From Citrobacter amalonaticus Y19 (GTDB lineage Bacteria; Pseudomonadota; Gammaproteobacteria; Enterobacterales; Enterobacteriaceae), in assembly GCF_000981805.1 (NCBI RefSeq), contig NZ_CP011132.1:2170001-2234000 (forward strand): 64,000 nucleotides of DNA. The letters run 5' to 3'. Position 1 is the first letter of the stretch, and the number at the start of each line of letters is the position of its first letter. Position numbers and translations under genes: made by a program. This document shows, piece after piece, positions 26,929-35,982 of this stretch. The notes beneath the pieces are model-generated. The model was not told where the DNA came from. It worked only from the letters and a program-made list of their open reading frames with translations, and ran no database searches.

Positions 26929-26957
26929 TTGACAACCCCCATCGTCGTCGTTAATAT
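26929..26957 (+). promoter_or_regulatory. Sigma-70 promoter of tRNA-Asn (first copy)
   Basis: TTGACA and TAATAT with a 17-base spacer, 18 bases before the tRNA. The same arrangement lies before the third copy. Confidence 0.8.
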
Positions 26958-26975
26958 GCGCCTCGTTCACACGAT

Positions 26976-27051
26976 TCCTCTGTAGTTCAGTCGGTAGAAC
27001 GGCGGACTGTTAATCCGTATGTCACTGGTTCGAGTCCAGTCAGAGGAGCCA
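26976..27051 (+). tRNA. tRNA-Asn (GUU), first copy
   Basis: A 76-base tRNA gene. The acceptor arms tcctctg and cagagga pair, the anticodon loop is ctgttaa giving GUU, the T arm is ggttcgagtcc, and the gene encodes the CCA-proximal gcca end. It is identical to the copies at 30209-30284 and 32032-32107. Its 3' end is the kind of site used by P4- and HPI-type integrases. Confidence 0.97.
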
Positions 27052-27056
27052 GATTT

Positions 27057-27091
27057 AAAAAAGCCCGCTTTTTAGCGGGCTTTTTGCTTTT
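27057..27091. terminator. Terminator of tRNA-Asn / amn (bidirectional)
   Basis: aaaaaagcccgc-tttttagcgggctttttgc forms a strong GC stem with A and T runs on both sides, between convergent tRNA-Asn and amn. Exact copies occur at 24647-24680 and, inverted, at 30166-30203. Confidence 0.9.
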
Positions 27092-27107
27092 CCGTCTTCA
27101 GATCTCC

Positions 27108-28562
27108 TTAGCGGAACGGCGGCTCGTTGAAGGTTCGCAGTTTGCGGGAGTGCAGACGGTCGCCTTCAGCACGCAGCAGATCAATAGCGCGAATACCTAT
27201 CTGCAGATGTTCGGAAATTGCCCCCTCATAGAAACGGTTTGCCTGTCCGGGAAGTTTGATCTCGCCATGCAGTGGCTTATCAGAGACGCACAGCAAGGTG
27301 CCATATGGCACACGGAAACGGTAACCCTGCGCAGCAATGGTGGCACTTTCCATATCAATCGCTACTGCTCGGCTCAGGTTAAAGCGTAGCGCCGAGGCGG
27401 AGTAGCGCAGTTCCCAGTTGCGATCGGAGGTGGTCACCACGGTTCCGGTACGCAGACGCTGTTTGACCTCTTCACCGGGCATGCCGCTGACCATTTTTGT
27501 TGCGTCATACAGGGCGCGCTGTACCTCTGCGATGCTCGGAATCGGGATATCCGGCGGCAGTACCGCATCGAGCACTTGATCGTCACGCAGATAGGCATGG
27601 GCAAGCACGTAGTCGCCAATCGCCTGGCTTTCACGCAGTCCACCGCAGTGACCAATCATCAACCAGACATCCGGACGCAGTACCGCCAGGTGGTCACAGA
27701 TCGTTTTGGCGTTGGATGGGCCCACGCCAATATTCACCAGCGTGATCCCCTGCCCATCGGCAGTGATCAGATGCCATGCTGGCATTTGATGCTTCTTCCA
27801 TGCCAGATCGGAAATCGCTTCTTCGGGTGCTTCTGTTTCTGCGGTGATCCAGATCCCGCCGGCGCAGGAGAGCGCAATATACGGGCTGTCTGGATCCAGA
27901 ATCTGGCTGCATCCCCAGCGCACAAACTCATCCACATAGCGGGTATAGTTGGTGAATAACACGAACGGCTGAAAATGTTCCACTGGCGTCCCGGTATAGT
28001 GGCGCAACCGTGCGAGCGAGAAATCGACCCGACGTGCATCGAAGTGCGACAGGGGAGAATATTCGACCGGATGATAGATGCCATCTGCGGTTTCATCGCC
28101 AATTTGCGCCAGCTCAGTGGTTGGGAAATGGCGGGTTAACCCGGCGCTCATGGAACGATCGAGTGTCAGCTCGGAACCGTCAATCACGTAGGGATAGGGG
28201 ATTTCATGCTGTGAAGGCTCTACGGTGATCTGTGCATCGTAATCCTGATACAGCAGCGTGAGTTGCTCTTCCAGATAGGGACGGAATAGCCCCGGACGTG
28301 TGATGGTGGTGGTGTAGCAACCCGCATGGGTAAAGCGTCCATATGCACGGGTTTTGGGGGGATTGGTGGCATTGCCATCCCAGGTAACAGAAAGCGATGG
28401 GTAAACAAAAAGACCTTTACTCCGGGCGATGAGATCGGGAAGTTCCCCCGTTTCAATGTACTTGCCAATGGCACTGCGTAGCGCCTGAACTGACTGCTCG
28501 TAGAGTGCATCAAGTTTTTCCAGCGCTTGCGCAGGCGTCAGGCTGGAGCCCTTACTCTTCAT
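27108..28562 (-). CDS. amn: AMP nucleosidase
   Basis: A 484-residue enzyme, the exact E. coli length, that hydrolyses AMP to adenine and ribose 5-phosphate and so helps control adenylate levels. The N-terminal domain starts with ALEKLDALYEQSVQALRSA. The C-terminal phosphorylase-like domain has NIGVGPSNAKTICDHLAVLRPDVWLMIGHCGGLR and AVAIDMESATIAAQGYRFRVPYGTLLCVSDKPLHG. The ATG follows AAGGAGACACAG. Core gene; phosphate regulation is known in E. coli, but I cannot confirm a Pho box here. Confidence 0.96.
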   Translation of the reverse strand: MKSKGSSLTPAQALEKLDALYEQSVQALRSAIGKYIETGELPDLIARSKGLFVYPSLSVTWDGNATNPPKTRAYGRFTHAGCYTTTITRPGLFRPYLEEQLTLLYQDYDAQITVEPSQHEIPYPYVIDGSELTLDRSMSAGLTRHFPTTELAQIGDETADGIYHPVEYSPLSHFDARRVDFSLARLRHYTGTPVEHFQPFVLFTNYTRYVDEFVRWGCSQILDPDSPYIALSCAGGIWITAETEAPEEAISDLAWKKHQMPAWHLITADGQGITLVNIGVGPSNAKTICDHLAVLRPDVWLMIGHCGGLRESQAIGDYVLAHAYLRDDQVLDAVLPPDIPIPSIAEVQRALYDATKMVSGMPGEEVKQRLRTGTVVTTSDRNWELRYSASALRFNLSRAVAIDMESATIAAQGYRFRVPYGTLLCVSDKPLHGEIKLPGQANRFYEGAISEHLQIGIRAIDLLRAEGDRLHSRKLRTFNEPPFR

Positions 28563-28677
28563 CTGTGTCTCCTTGTTCTACAGGTGTACTGCTCACCCGA
28601 TAGTATGTCACCAGAATGTGAAACAAAAGCCAGAGTTTTAGCGAAGAGACGAGAGCCGAATGGCCCTCGCAGAGAGT

Positions 28678-29994
28678 TCAGGCGTGTTGCTTGTCTTTCA
28701 TCAACAATGCGGTGGCGGCCGAGATCAGGCAGCCGGCCAGTAGATAGATAGCCACACTGTGCCAGTCACCGCCAGAGAAAGTCACCAGTGCCGCAGCGAT
28801 GAAAGGGGTAAATCCGCCGCCCACCACGCTGGCGACCTGATAACCCACGCCAGCCCCGCTGTAGCGATATCCCGCGCCAAACATACCGGTGAACATGGGC
28901 TGCTGTACGCAGACCACCATGTCATGGGCGATATTGGCGAGCATGATTGAGAAGAAAACAATCCAAAAGATCGACTGCGATTCGAGTGCCATAAAGAACG
29001 GAAATGCGCTCAGCGTGCCAATCAACGCGCCGGTAATATAAACGCGTCGACGGCCAAAGCGGTCTGCCATCCAGGCAAAGCAAGGGATAGTCAGGCAGCT
29101 AAGCCCACCGACCAGCAGGCCGATATTCAGAAAGAGCTCACGCGGTAAACCGAGGTTTTGCGTTGAGTAATTCAGGGCGAAAGCGGTAACGATGTACATG
29201 GTCAGCAGTTCACACAGGCGAAGCGCAATAATCTTTAAAAACGCCCCCGGATGGCGGGCGAGCGCTTCCATCACCGGCAGCCGTTTTTTCTCTTCGAGTG
29301 GCTGCTGTTTCTGCTGTTCAAATTCAGCGGACTCTTCCATCCCGTTTCTCACCCACAGCGCGCCGAGCACCAGAACGATGCTGAAAAGGAACGGAATACG
29401 CCAGCCCCAGCTCAGAAACTGCTCGTCGGTCGTCAGATAACTGATCAATGACACGAGACCGGTGGAGAGAAGCAGACCGACGCCGTAACCCACCTGTACT
29501 CCGCTGCTATAGAACGCTTTTTTGTTTTCTGGCGCACTTTCTACGGAGAGTAACGCGGCCCCGCCCCATTCACCGCCGACGGCAAATCCCTGAATCGCGC
29601 GCAGCAGTACCAACAACACTGGCGCCCACCAGCCGATAGCGGCGAATGAAGGAAGAATGCCAATCAATGCTGTGGCAATCCCCATCATCCAGACGGTGAG
29701 CATCAGCATCCGCTTACGGCCTAAGCGATCGCCGAAGTGTCCGAAGATCACACCGCCCAGCGGGCGGAACAGGAAGCCGACACCAAAGGTGGCAAATGCG
29801 GCAAGCGTGCCCATTGCCGGGCTGACCTGCGGAAAAAACTCACGGTTGAATACCAGGGCTGCGGTAATGCCATAAAGCAGAAAATCGTACCAGTCGACAA
29901 CGGCACCGGCAAAGCTTCCCAGCGCAGCGCGTCGGGCGCGATTAAGCGATGGAGCGTCCTCCGCGGAGGGGGTGGAGATGAGGGTGGAATCCAT
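28678..29994 (-). CDS. shiA: Shikimate/proton transporter ShiA
   Basis: A 438-residue MFS metabolite:proton symporter, the E. coli ShiA length, importing shikimate. Family signatures include FAGAVVDWYDFLLYGITAALVFN, FRPLGGVIFGHFGDRLGRK and GFAVGGEWGGAALLSVE. I start it at the ATG at 29994 (AGGA upstream), which matches the ShiA N-terminus; the frame is open 18 codons further. It lies between amn and the inverted tRNA-Asn copy. Confidence 0.95.
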   Translation of the reverse strand: MDSTLISTPSAEDAPSLNRARRAALGSFAGAVVDWYDFLLYGITAALVFNREFFPQVSPAMGTLAAFATFGVGFLFRPLGGVIFGHFGDRLGRKRMLMLTVWMMGIATALIGILPSFAAIGWWAPVLLVLLRAIQGFAVGGEWGGAALLSVESAPENKKAFYSSGVQVGYGVGLLLSTGLVSLISYLTTDEQFLSWGWRIPFLFSIVLVLGALWVRNGMEESAEFEQQKQQPLEEKKRLPVMEALARHPGAFLKIIALRLCELLTMYIVTAFALNYSTQNLGLPRELFLNIGLLVGGLSCLTIPCFAWMADRFGRRRVYITGALIGTLSAFPFFMALESQSIFWIVFFSIMLANIAHDMVVCVQQPMFTGMFGAGYRYSGAGVGYQVASVVGGGFTPFIAAALVTFSGGDWHSVAIYLLAGCLISAATALLMKDKQHA

Positions 29995-30165
29995 AGTAAT
30001 CCTGTCTGTACTGATTTTATTATTAGTATGGGAATGAGAGTTACACACATTGCGGCCAACATATAAGTGGCTATTATGAGACTACCCCGACAAGCAGGAA
30101 GAGAAAACGATTTTTAATCCGTTGAGAGCAGAATAGGAAAATTAAGCGGATGTGGCGTCCGGAAA

Positions 30166-30203
30166 AAGAAAAGCAAAAAGCCCGCTAAAAAGCGGGCTTT
30201 TTT
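30166..30203. terminator. Terminator of inverted tRNA-Asn copy
   Basis: Inverted exact copy of the gcccgc...gcgggc stem with A/T runs, downstream of the minus-strand tRNA-Asn. Confidence 0.9.
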
Positions 30204-30208
30204 AAATC

Positions 30209-30284
30209 TGGCTCCTCTGACTGGACTCGAACCAGTGACATACGGATTAACAGTCCGCCGTTCTACCGACTGAACTACAGAGGA
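30209..30284 (-). tRNA. tRNA-Asn (GUU), second copy, reverse strand
   Basis: Reverse complement of the 76-base tRNA-Asn at 26976-27051, with identical sequence and the same terminator behind it. Together with that copy it forms a long inverted repeat that encloses amn and shiA. Confidence 0.97.
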
Positions 30285-30299
30285 ATCGTTGTGGAGGCT

Positions 30300-30328
30300 T
30301 ATCTTAGCGGCGAAAAATCTTTTGTCAA
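30300..30328 (-). promoter_or_regulatory. Sigma-70 promoter of second tRNA-Asn
   Basis: Read on the minus strand: TTGACA, a 17-base spacer, then AAGATA, 15 bases before the tRNA. Confidence 0.7.
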
Positions 30329-30477
30329 ACCCCATTTCCGACATTAGCGGTTAACTGGTGCTTCTCTCAACAATTTGTTGCAATTGCAGTGATTTTATCG
30401 GGAAAAAACTTTGCAGCTTTTCCGTTTCTCCCTCATCATTTGAAATGAAGTTTTAACTTTCTTCTCTAAGGTCCATT

Positions 30478-31932
30478 TTGAACGTCTCCGCAGCCCTACG
30501 CCAGGCCGTCGCTCGCACGCCCTGGTATGCTAAACGCAAGCGTTATAAGGTACTTTTCTGGCGCGAAATTACCCCGCTTGCTGTGCCTATTTTTCTCGAG
30601 AATACCTGTGTTTTGCTGATGGGCGTACTCAGTACGTTTCTGGTCAGTTGGCTGGGGAAGGAGGCGATGGCCGGCGTCGGTCTGGCCGACAGTTTCAATA
30701 TGGTGATTATGGCCTTTTTTGCTGCTATCGATCTGGGGACGACGGTCGTGGTGGCTTTTAGTCTCGGTAAGCGCGATCGCAGACGCGCCCGAGCCGCGGC
30801 CCGGCAATCTCTGGTGATTATGACGCTGTTTGCCGTGATTCTGGCGGCGGTGATTCACTACTTTGGTGCGCAGATTATCAATGTTGTGGCGGGAGAAGCG
30901 ACAGCGGAAGTGAAAGAGTTGGCGCTGACTTATCTGGAATTAACGGTCATTAGCTATCCCGCAGCGGCAATTGCCCTGATTGGCAGCGGTGCGTTGCGGG
31001 GGGCGGGCAATACGAAAATCCCACTGTTGATTAATGGTGGGATGAATATCCTCAACATCATCATCAGTAGTATCCTGATTTACGGGATTTTTTCCTGGCA
31101 AGGGGTCGGCTTTGTTGGCGCTGGACTGGGCCTGACCATATCGCGTTATATTGGCGCGGTCGCCATTATCTGGGTGCTGATGATTGGATTTAATCCGGCT
31201 CTGCGCATATCACTGAAAAGTTATTTTAAACCACTTAACTTCGCCATCATCTGGGAAGTCATGGGGATTGGTATCCCTGCCAGTATTGAATCGGTACTGT
31301 TCAACGGCGGCAAGTTGTTAACGCAGATGTTCGTCGCCGGGATGGGGACCAGCGTTATTGCCGGCAATTTCATTGCTTTCTCCATTGCCGCGCTAATTAA
31401 TCTACCGGGGAACGCGCTGGGATCTGCATCCACCATCATTACCGGAAGACGTCTGGGGAACGGACAGATTGCCCAGGCAGAGATTCAACTGCGCCACGTG
31501 TTCTGGCTTTCCACCATTGGCCTGACGGCTATCGCCTGGTTGAGCGCACCGTTTGCCGGGCTGATGGCATCGTTTTACACCCACGATCAGGAGGTAAAAG
31601 ACGTTGTTGTCATCCTGATTTGGCTCAACGCGGCATTTATGCCGATCTGGGCTGCTTCCTGGGTTTTACCTTCGGGGTTTAAAGGCGCGCGCGATGCGCG
31701 TTTCGCCATGTGGGTATCGATGCTGGGAATGTGGGGCTGCCGTGTGGTTGCTGGCTATACGCTGGGGATCGTGCTTGGCTGGGGTGTCGTGGGGGTCTGG
31801 ATGGGGATGTTCTTCGACTGGGCAGTACGTGCAGTGCTGTTTTATTGCCGTATGGTCAGTGGTCGTTGGCTGTGGAAATACCCGCGAGCGAAACATGAAA
31901 AGGTGACAAAATCCCCCGTTGTGTCTGAATAA
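30478..31932 (+). CDS. yeeO: YeeO, MATE-family exporter
   Basis: A 484-residue MATE (multidrug and toxin extrusion) transporter with 12 expected membrane spans. The motifs LAVPIFLENTCVLLMGVLSTFLVSWLGKEAMAGVG and LIGSGALRGAGNTKIPL match E. coli YeeO, which exports FMN, FAD and some dipeptides. The start chosen is a TTG with AAGG upstream; no better ATG is available in frame. It lies divergent from the second tRNA-Asn, as in E. coli next to asnW. Confidence 0.93.
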   Translation: MNVSAALRQAVARTPWYAKRKRYKVLFWREITPLAVPIFLENTCVLLMGVLSTFLVSWLGKEAMAGVGLADSFNMVIMAFFAAIDLGTTVVVAFSLGKRDRRRARAAARQSLVIMTLFAVILAAVIHYFGAQIINVVAGEATAEVKELALTYLELTVISYPAAAIALIGSGALRGAGNTKIPLLINGGMNILNIIISSILIYGIFSWQGVGFVGAGLGLTISRYIGAVAIIWVLMIGFNPALRISLKSYFKPLNFAIIWEVMGIGIPASIESVLFNGGKLLTQMFVAGMGTSVIAGNFIAFSIAALINLPGNALGSASTIITGRRLGNGQIAQAEIQLRHVFWLSTIGLTAIAWLSAPFAGLMASFYTHDQEVKDVVVILIWLNAAFMPIWAASWVLPSGFKGARDARFAMWVSMLGMWGCRVVAGYTLGIVLGWGVVGVWMGMFFDWAVRAVLFYCRMVSGRWLWKYPRAKHEKVTKSPVVSE

Positions 31933-31984
31933 ACGACGAAATGGAGAATATTTCGGCAAACAGACGCGATAGCGCATTCAGGCT

Positions 31985-32013
31985 TTGACAACGACGGTGG
32001 GCGTCGCTAATAT
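31985..32013 (+). promoter_or_regulatory. Sigma-70 promoter of third tRNA-Asn
   Basis: TTGACA and TAATAT with a 17-base spacer, followed by the same tatgcgcctcgttcacac segment as the first copy. Confidence 0.8.
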
Positions 32014-32031
32014 GCGCCTCGTTCACACAAT

Positions 32032-32107
32032 TCCTCTGTAGTTCAGTCGGTAGAACGGCGGACTGTTAATCCGTATGTCACTGGTTCGAGTCCAGTCAGA
32101 GGAGCCA
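32032..32107 (+). tRNA. tRNA-Asn (GUU), third copy; ICE insertion site
   Basis: 76 bases identical to the other two copies. Its native terminator is missing: the sequence changes to aattcttg right after the gcca end because the ICE is inserted there. Confidence 0.97.
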
Positions 32108-32108
32108 A
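32092..32108 (+). other. attL of the ICE (HPI-type att core)
   Basis: ccagtcagaggagccaa is the 17-base core attachment sequence known for the Yersinia high-pathogenicity island in asn-tRNA genes. The final a differs from the other copies in this window (ccag). The matching attR was not found to the right inside the window. Confidence 0.85.
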
Positions 32109-32268
32109 ATTCTTGTTTTCATGCCGCTCTGCGAATCCTTATACGATTTGGATTCAATAAGTTAGCGTGAGAATTCTTCCCGATGCATTTTCAGTTTACC
32201 CTCCGCATCGGGAGAATTTGGTGGTCAGATTTGGGGTCAAGTTGGTTCGATGACGGAGTGACCCCCAA

Positions 32269-33522
32269 ATGTCTCTTAACGACTCAAAAATCCGCAACTT
32301 AAAACCATCCGAAAAACCCTTCAAAGTCTCCGACTCTCACGGTCTATACCTTTTAGTTAATCCAGGCGGTTCACGTCTCTGGTATCTCAAATATCGTATC
32401 AATAGAAAAGAATCCCGCCTCGGCTTAGGTGCCTATCCTGATGTCTCTCTGGCTGATGCTCGTCAACAACGTGACGGTATCCGTAAATTGCTGGCGCAGA
32501 ATATCAATCCAGCTCAACAACGTTCTGCTGAAAGAACCACTAACTCACCCGAAAAAACCTTCAAGCATGTTGCACTGGACTGGCATAAAAGCAACCGAAC
32601 ATGGTCGGAGAACCACGCAACTCGTCTGCTTGCCAGCATGAACAATCATATCTTCCCGATAATTGGACACCTGCCAGTCACAGAACTGAAAACCCGCCAT
32701 TTCATCGACCTGCTGAAAGGGATTGAGAAAAAAGGTCTGCTGGAAGTGGCGGCACGCACCCGGCAGCATATGTGCAATATAATGCGCCATGCCGTGCATC
32801 AAGAGTTGATAGAGCATAATCCGGCGGCCAATCTGGACGGTATCATCGCCCCTCCCGTTAAACGCCACTACCCTGCCCTTCCTTTGGAGCGACTATCGGA
32901 GCTGTTGACTCGCGTAGAGGACTATCAGCAAGGACGAGAATTAACCCGCCTCGCGGTATCACTCACCCTGCACCTGTTCATCCGTTCCAGCGAGTTGCGC
33001 TTTGCCCGTTGGTCTGAGATCGATTTTAGAAACAAAATCTGGACCATTCCGGCTACCCGTGAATCCATTCCTGGTGTGCGTTATTCCGGGCGTGGTGCCA
33101 AAATGCGCACGCCACATATCGTTCCCCTCTCTCGCCAGTCCATCGCTATACTGAAACAGATACGGGATATATCCGGGCATCAGGAACTGATATTCCCCGG
33201 TGACCATAATCCATATAAACCAATGTGCGAAAACACGGTCAACAAGGCGCTGCGCTTGATGGGTTATGACACCAAAGAGGAAATCTGCGGCCACGGATTC
33301 CGCGCAATGGCCTGTAGTGCCCTGATGGAATCTGGACTGTGGGCGCAGGATGCGGTTGAGCGCCAAATGAGCCATCAGGAACGCAATAGCGTTCGAGCGG
33401 CTTACAACCATAAAGCAGAATATCTCGATGCCCGAAAAGCGATGATGCAATGGTGGTCAAATTATCTGGATACGTGCAGGGAAGCCTATGTGCCACCGTA
33501 TATCTGGGGATCAAGGGGATAA
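32269..33522 (+). CDS. int: P4/HPI-type tyrosine integrase of the ICE
   Basis: A 417-residue site-specific recombinase. The N-terminal part has the DUF4102 arm-binding domain (KIRNLKPSEKPFKVSDSHGLYLLVNPGGSRLWYLKYR). The C-terminal catalytic domain has the first arginine in LFIRSSELRFARWSEID, HGFRAMA as the H-x-x-R box, and a tyrosine in the VRAAYNHKAEYLDARKAMMQWW region. It lies 161 bases from the tRNA-Asn in the orientation usual for such elements. It integrates and excises the ICE at the 17-base att site. Confidence 0.95.
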   Translation: MSLNDSKIRNLKPSEKPFKVSDSHGLYLLVNPGGSRLWYLKYRINRKESRLGLGAYPDVSLADARQQRDGIRKLLAQNINPAQQRSAERTTNSPEKTFKHVALDWHKSNRTWSENHATRLLASMNNHIFPIIGHLPVTELKTRHFIDLLKGIEKKGLLEVAARTRQHMCNIMRHAVHQELIEHNPAANLDGIIAPPVKRHYPALPLERLSELLTRVEDYQQGRELTRLAVSLTLHLFIRSSELRFARWSEIDFRNKIWTIPATRESIPGVRYSGRGAKMRTPHIVPLSRQSIAILKQIRDISGHQELIFPGDHNPYKPMCENTVNKALRLMGYDTKEEICGHGFRAMACSALMESGLWAQDAVERQMSHQERNSVRAAYNHKAEYLDARKAMMQWWSNYLDTCREAYVPPYIWGSRG

Positions 33523-33721
33523 CATTAAGACGGCATAATCTTAGATATGAGGCCGTATCATTCCATCCGGCCTCATTGAGGATTGTGTACTTTTACCTGT
33601 TCAGCTAACAACGCTAATAGATGGCGAAACCGCTCCTGAAGGCGTAGGAAGGTTAGCTGCGGGAAAGTTAAAACGCTGTCGCGCACTCATAATTTGCAGA
33701 ACTAAACCAGTGACTGGTACT

Positions 33722-33988
33722 TACGTACTATGCAGAAAATGGCTGACGGAATTGGATAACAACGTCGCGGGAAATGCTCTGCGGCTGGTGAGTCTGGGGC
33801 GAAAAAATAAACTGTTCTTCGACTCTGATCACGAAGGTGATCAGGGAACGGACGGATAGGCCGTTTGTCGACTGAACGGCATAGATTCGGATCACTACCT
33901 GTATCATGTGCTGAATGACATCGCCGACTGGCTGGTGAGTTGTGATAAGGAACTGCTGCCATGGCGGGTAAAACTATCTCCGGAATAA
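33722..33988 (+). pseudogene. IS66-family transposase remnant (C-terminal end)
   Basis: In one frame this stretch reads ELDNNVAGNALRLVSLGRKN, LFFDSDHEGDQGTDG, then a stop (tag), then CRLNGIDSDHYLYHVLNDIAD and ELLPW. This matches the conserved end of IS66 transposases (NNxAENALR...GRKN...GSDxGGER...CKLNGIDPxxYLxHVL...ELLPW). The start and most of the gene are gone and an in-frame stop interrupts it, so it is inactive. The 199 bases before it and the 115 after it hold no recognisable gene. Confidence 0.8.
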
Positions 33989-34103
33989 CCCTTTCAAAAC
34001 GGCTGTACACTTATGAATATGCAAGTTAAGCGTGGAAAAATTCAATTTCAGTGTAATTGCTAATTTTCAGGCGGAATGCTTGGTCATATGGCTAAGTGTT
34101 ATA

Positions 34104-34541
34104 TTAGCAGGCTCTATCGCCGTCAGCCCATCGCTTTATATCACTTATATTCGGTGACCTGATACCTGTACTCAAGATATTCTTAGTTGTATACAGACTA
34201 ATCTTAGCTTTGTCGCCACCATGGTTTTCTATCTCAATTAGCGTGTTGTTGATAAATAATCCCTCTGAAAGAAGCTTTTGATTGATCTCACCTATTTTTC
34301 GATCACTGTCGAACTCGCTTAATACAATGACCGGATTTCCTGAATATGACTGATATTCCAGACACTGCCTTGCCATGTGCCTTAGGGTTCGATAAGTATC
34401 GGAGGACCTCGTCTTGCTAATGAAACTGCCGTCTAAAGATGATTTGCTATTTTTCAAATCGCTTACGGTTATGGCACATCCGCTAATTGATATAGAAAAT
34501 AATATTGTAGCTAGGGACAAATATTTCAATTTATGCTCCAT
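34104..34541 (-). CDS. Small lipoprotein downstream of histidine kinase
   Basis: A 145-residue predicted lipoprotein. Starting at the ATG at 34541 gives a lysine-containing n-region, a hydrophobic stretch and the lipobox SISGC about 20 residues in. The rest is soluble and not recognised. The gene lies 49 bases after the histidine kinase gene, probably co-transcribed with it. It could be a periplasmic accessory to the sensor or a target of the system. An upstream in-frame start would hide the signal peptide and overlap the kinase gene. Confidence 0.7.
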   Translation of the reverse strand: MEHKLKYLSLATILFSISISGCAITVSDLKNSKSSLDGSFISKTRSSDTYRTLRHMARQCLEYQSYSGNPVIVLSEFDSDRKIGEINQKLLSEGLFINNTLIEIENHGGDKAKISLYTTKNILSTGIRSPNISDIKRWADGDRAC

Positions 34542-34590
34542 TATTCTGGTAAATGTCCTACTCAGGTTAGGATCAAAATTGCGTTTTCTT

Positions 34591-35982
34591 TCAGACGGAA
34601 TTTTGATTTGGTATATCAACAATAACCATGAGCCCACCTTCTGCAGACGTACTTAGGAAAACACTGCTGTTATGTTGCTGCGCAACCGCTTTGACTATTG
34701 CAAGCCCCAATCCGCTCCCGCTTTGTATCTGATTGGGATCACGGAAAAATCTGTCGAACACCCTCTCCCTCAATTCAACCCTGATTCCGGGCCCTGCATC
34801 TGAGATACGCAATTGAGTGGATTTATCTAATGATCGTACCTCTACCTCAACCCGCCCGCCCTCAGGACTGTACTTCACAGCATTTTCAATTAAGTTGTCG
34901 ATCAGCGACATTAGGCGTTCCCTGACACCTGTAATCCAGACTTCATCATGAGCGTAGAACTCAAGCTCAATTCTGTTCTCAGCAGCTAGCGGTGCCAACT
35001 CAGCCATTCGCTCTTGTATTAGCGTCGTCAGCGGTACAGGCTCCATAACAGTGTCAATGCGTGCTTCACTGTGCATCAGCACCAGCAACTGATTGACGAG
35101 ACGAGCAGCACGGCTATTGCTACGAATAATCCCTGCAAGCAATTCCTGTTGACTAAAGTTGCTTACATCGGACTGCAAAGCCTCAACATTGACTCGCATT
35201 GCAGCCAGCGGAGTACGCAACTCGTGAGCGGCATCTGCAATGAAAGTCCGTTCCCTTTCAGTGCTTTCTCTTACCCTAGCAAGGAATATATTAATCGCGT
35301 CCACTATTTGGCGAAGCTCCTTATGCTTTGGCACTGCTTTTAAGGGAGAAATATCTTCTGGCGTTCGTAAGGAAACTTCATTTGCCACCTTGTTCCAAGG
35401 ACGCATTGCAATGCGGATTGACAGCCACGCTGGAAACAAAAGAAAGGGAATGCATACCAGCAGCGGTAATATGTAATATCCGCGCGAGTTCAGGTATATG
35501 AAGAAGTTCCAGCCTCCAGCAGGAGTGAGCAGTGTCACCTCTGTGTCGGAGCTCCTAGACTTCAGAGTACGGCTAGTCCAAGTGCGACCGTTACTCTGAA
35601 TATTTTGAATCATCCCATAACCGGTGTTTGCCACTCCTACCGGAGCGCCATCAGATGAATAAATTATCTCTTTATTTTTCCGAACGATTAGGCTGATTGA
35701 CATTTTTGGGTCTTCGCCTCCGCCATAGCCTTCCCGCAATGCTTTGCTGAATTTTTCCAGCACATCGGTTAGATCGTGCGGGCGATCCCCCATACGATCC
35801 ACCACTGTCAGAATGGTTTCATAGGTTTTGCTGCCTGATAGCATTGGAGGGCTACGTAAGTTATCCCATAAAATGTAGGTCAGAAAAATACACCAAATCA
35901 GCGTGAGTAATAGCATCTGGGCGATCATAATTCGCCGTACTAGCGTTGGGATTCTCAGATAGTGCCAAAAATTACGCATCAA
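34591..35982 (-). CDS. Sensor histidine kinase (QseC/PmrB-like)
   Basis: A 463-residue inner-membrane sensor. One membrane span lies near residues 15-38 and a second near 165-190, enclosing a periplasmic sensor region of about 125 residues. Then come a HAMP-like linker (IAMRPWNKVANEV), the H box FIADAAHELRTPLAAMRVN, N box DNLIENAVKYSPEGG, G1 box ISDAGPGI and GSGLGLAIVKAVA. It phosphorylates the response regulator, whose gene ends in a 4-base overlap with its start. The signal is unknown. Confidence 0.93.
   Translation of the reverse strand: MMRNFWHYLRIPTLVRRIMIAQMLLLTLIWCIFLTYILWDNLRSPPMLSGSKTYETILTVVDRMGDRPHDLTDVLEKFSKALREGYGGGEDPKMSISLIVRKNKEIIYSSDGAPVGVANTGYGMIQNIQSNGRTWTSRTLKSRSSDTEVTLLTPAGGWNFFIYLNSRGYYILPLLVCIPFLLFPAWLSIRIAMRPWNKVANEVSLRTPEDISPLKAVPKHKELRQIVDAINIFLARVRESTERERTFIADAAHELRTPLAAMRVNVEALQSDVSNFSQQELLAGIIRSNSRAARLVNQLLVLMHSEARIDTVMEPVPLTTLIQERMAELAPLAAENRIELEFYAHDEVWITGVRERLMSLIDNLIENAVKYSPEGGRVEVEVRSLDKSTQLRISDAGPGIRVELRERVFDRFFRDPNQIQSGSGLGLAIVKAVAQQHNSSVFLSTSAEGGLMVIVDIPNQNSV

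Noticed and set aside
25731..26942. A longer 403-residue Nac
   Set aside because: The upstream 98 codons cross the sigma-54 promoter and have no match; AGGAGG and the E. coli length fix the start at 26648.
33520..34104. Yersiniabactin or other siderophore genes expected after an HPI-type integrase
   Set aside because: Only an IS66 remnant is present here; no ybt/irp sequence is visible anywhere in the window.
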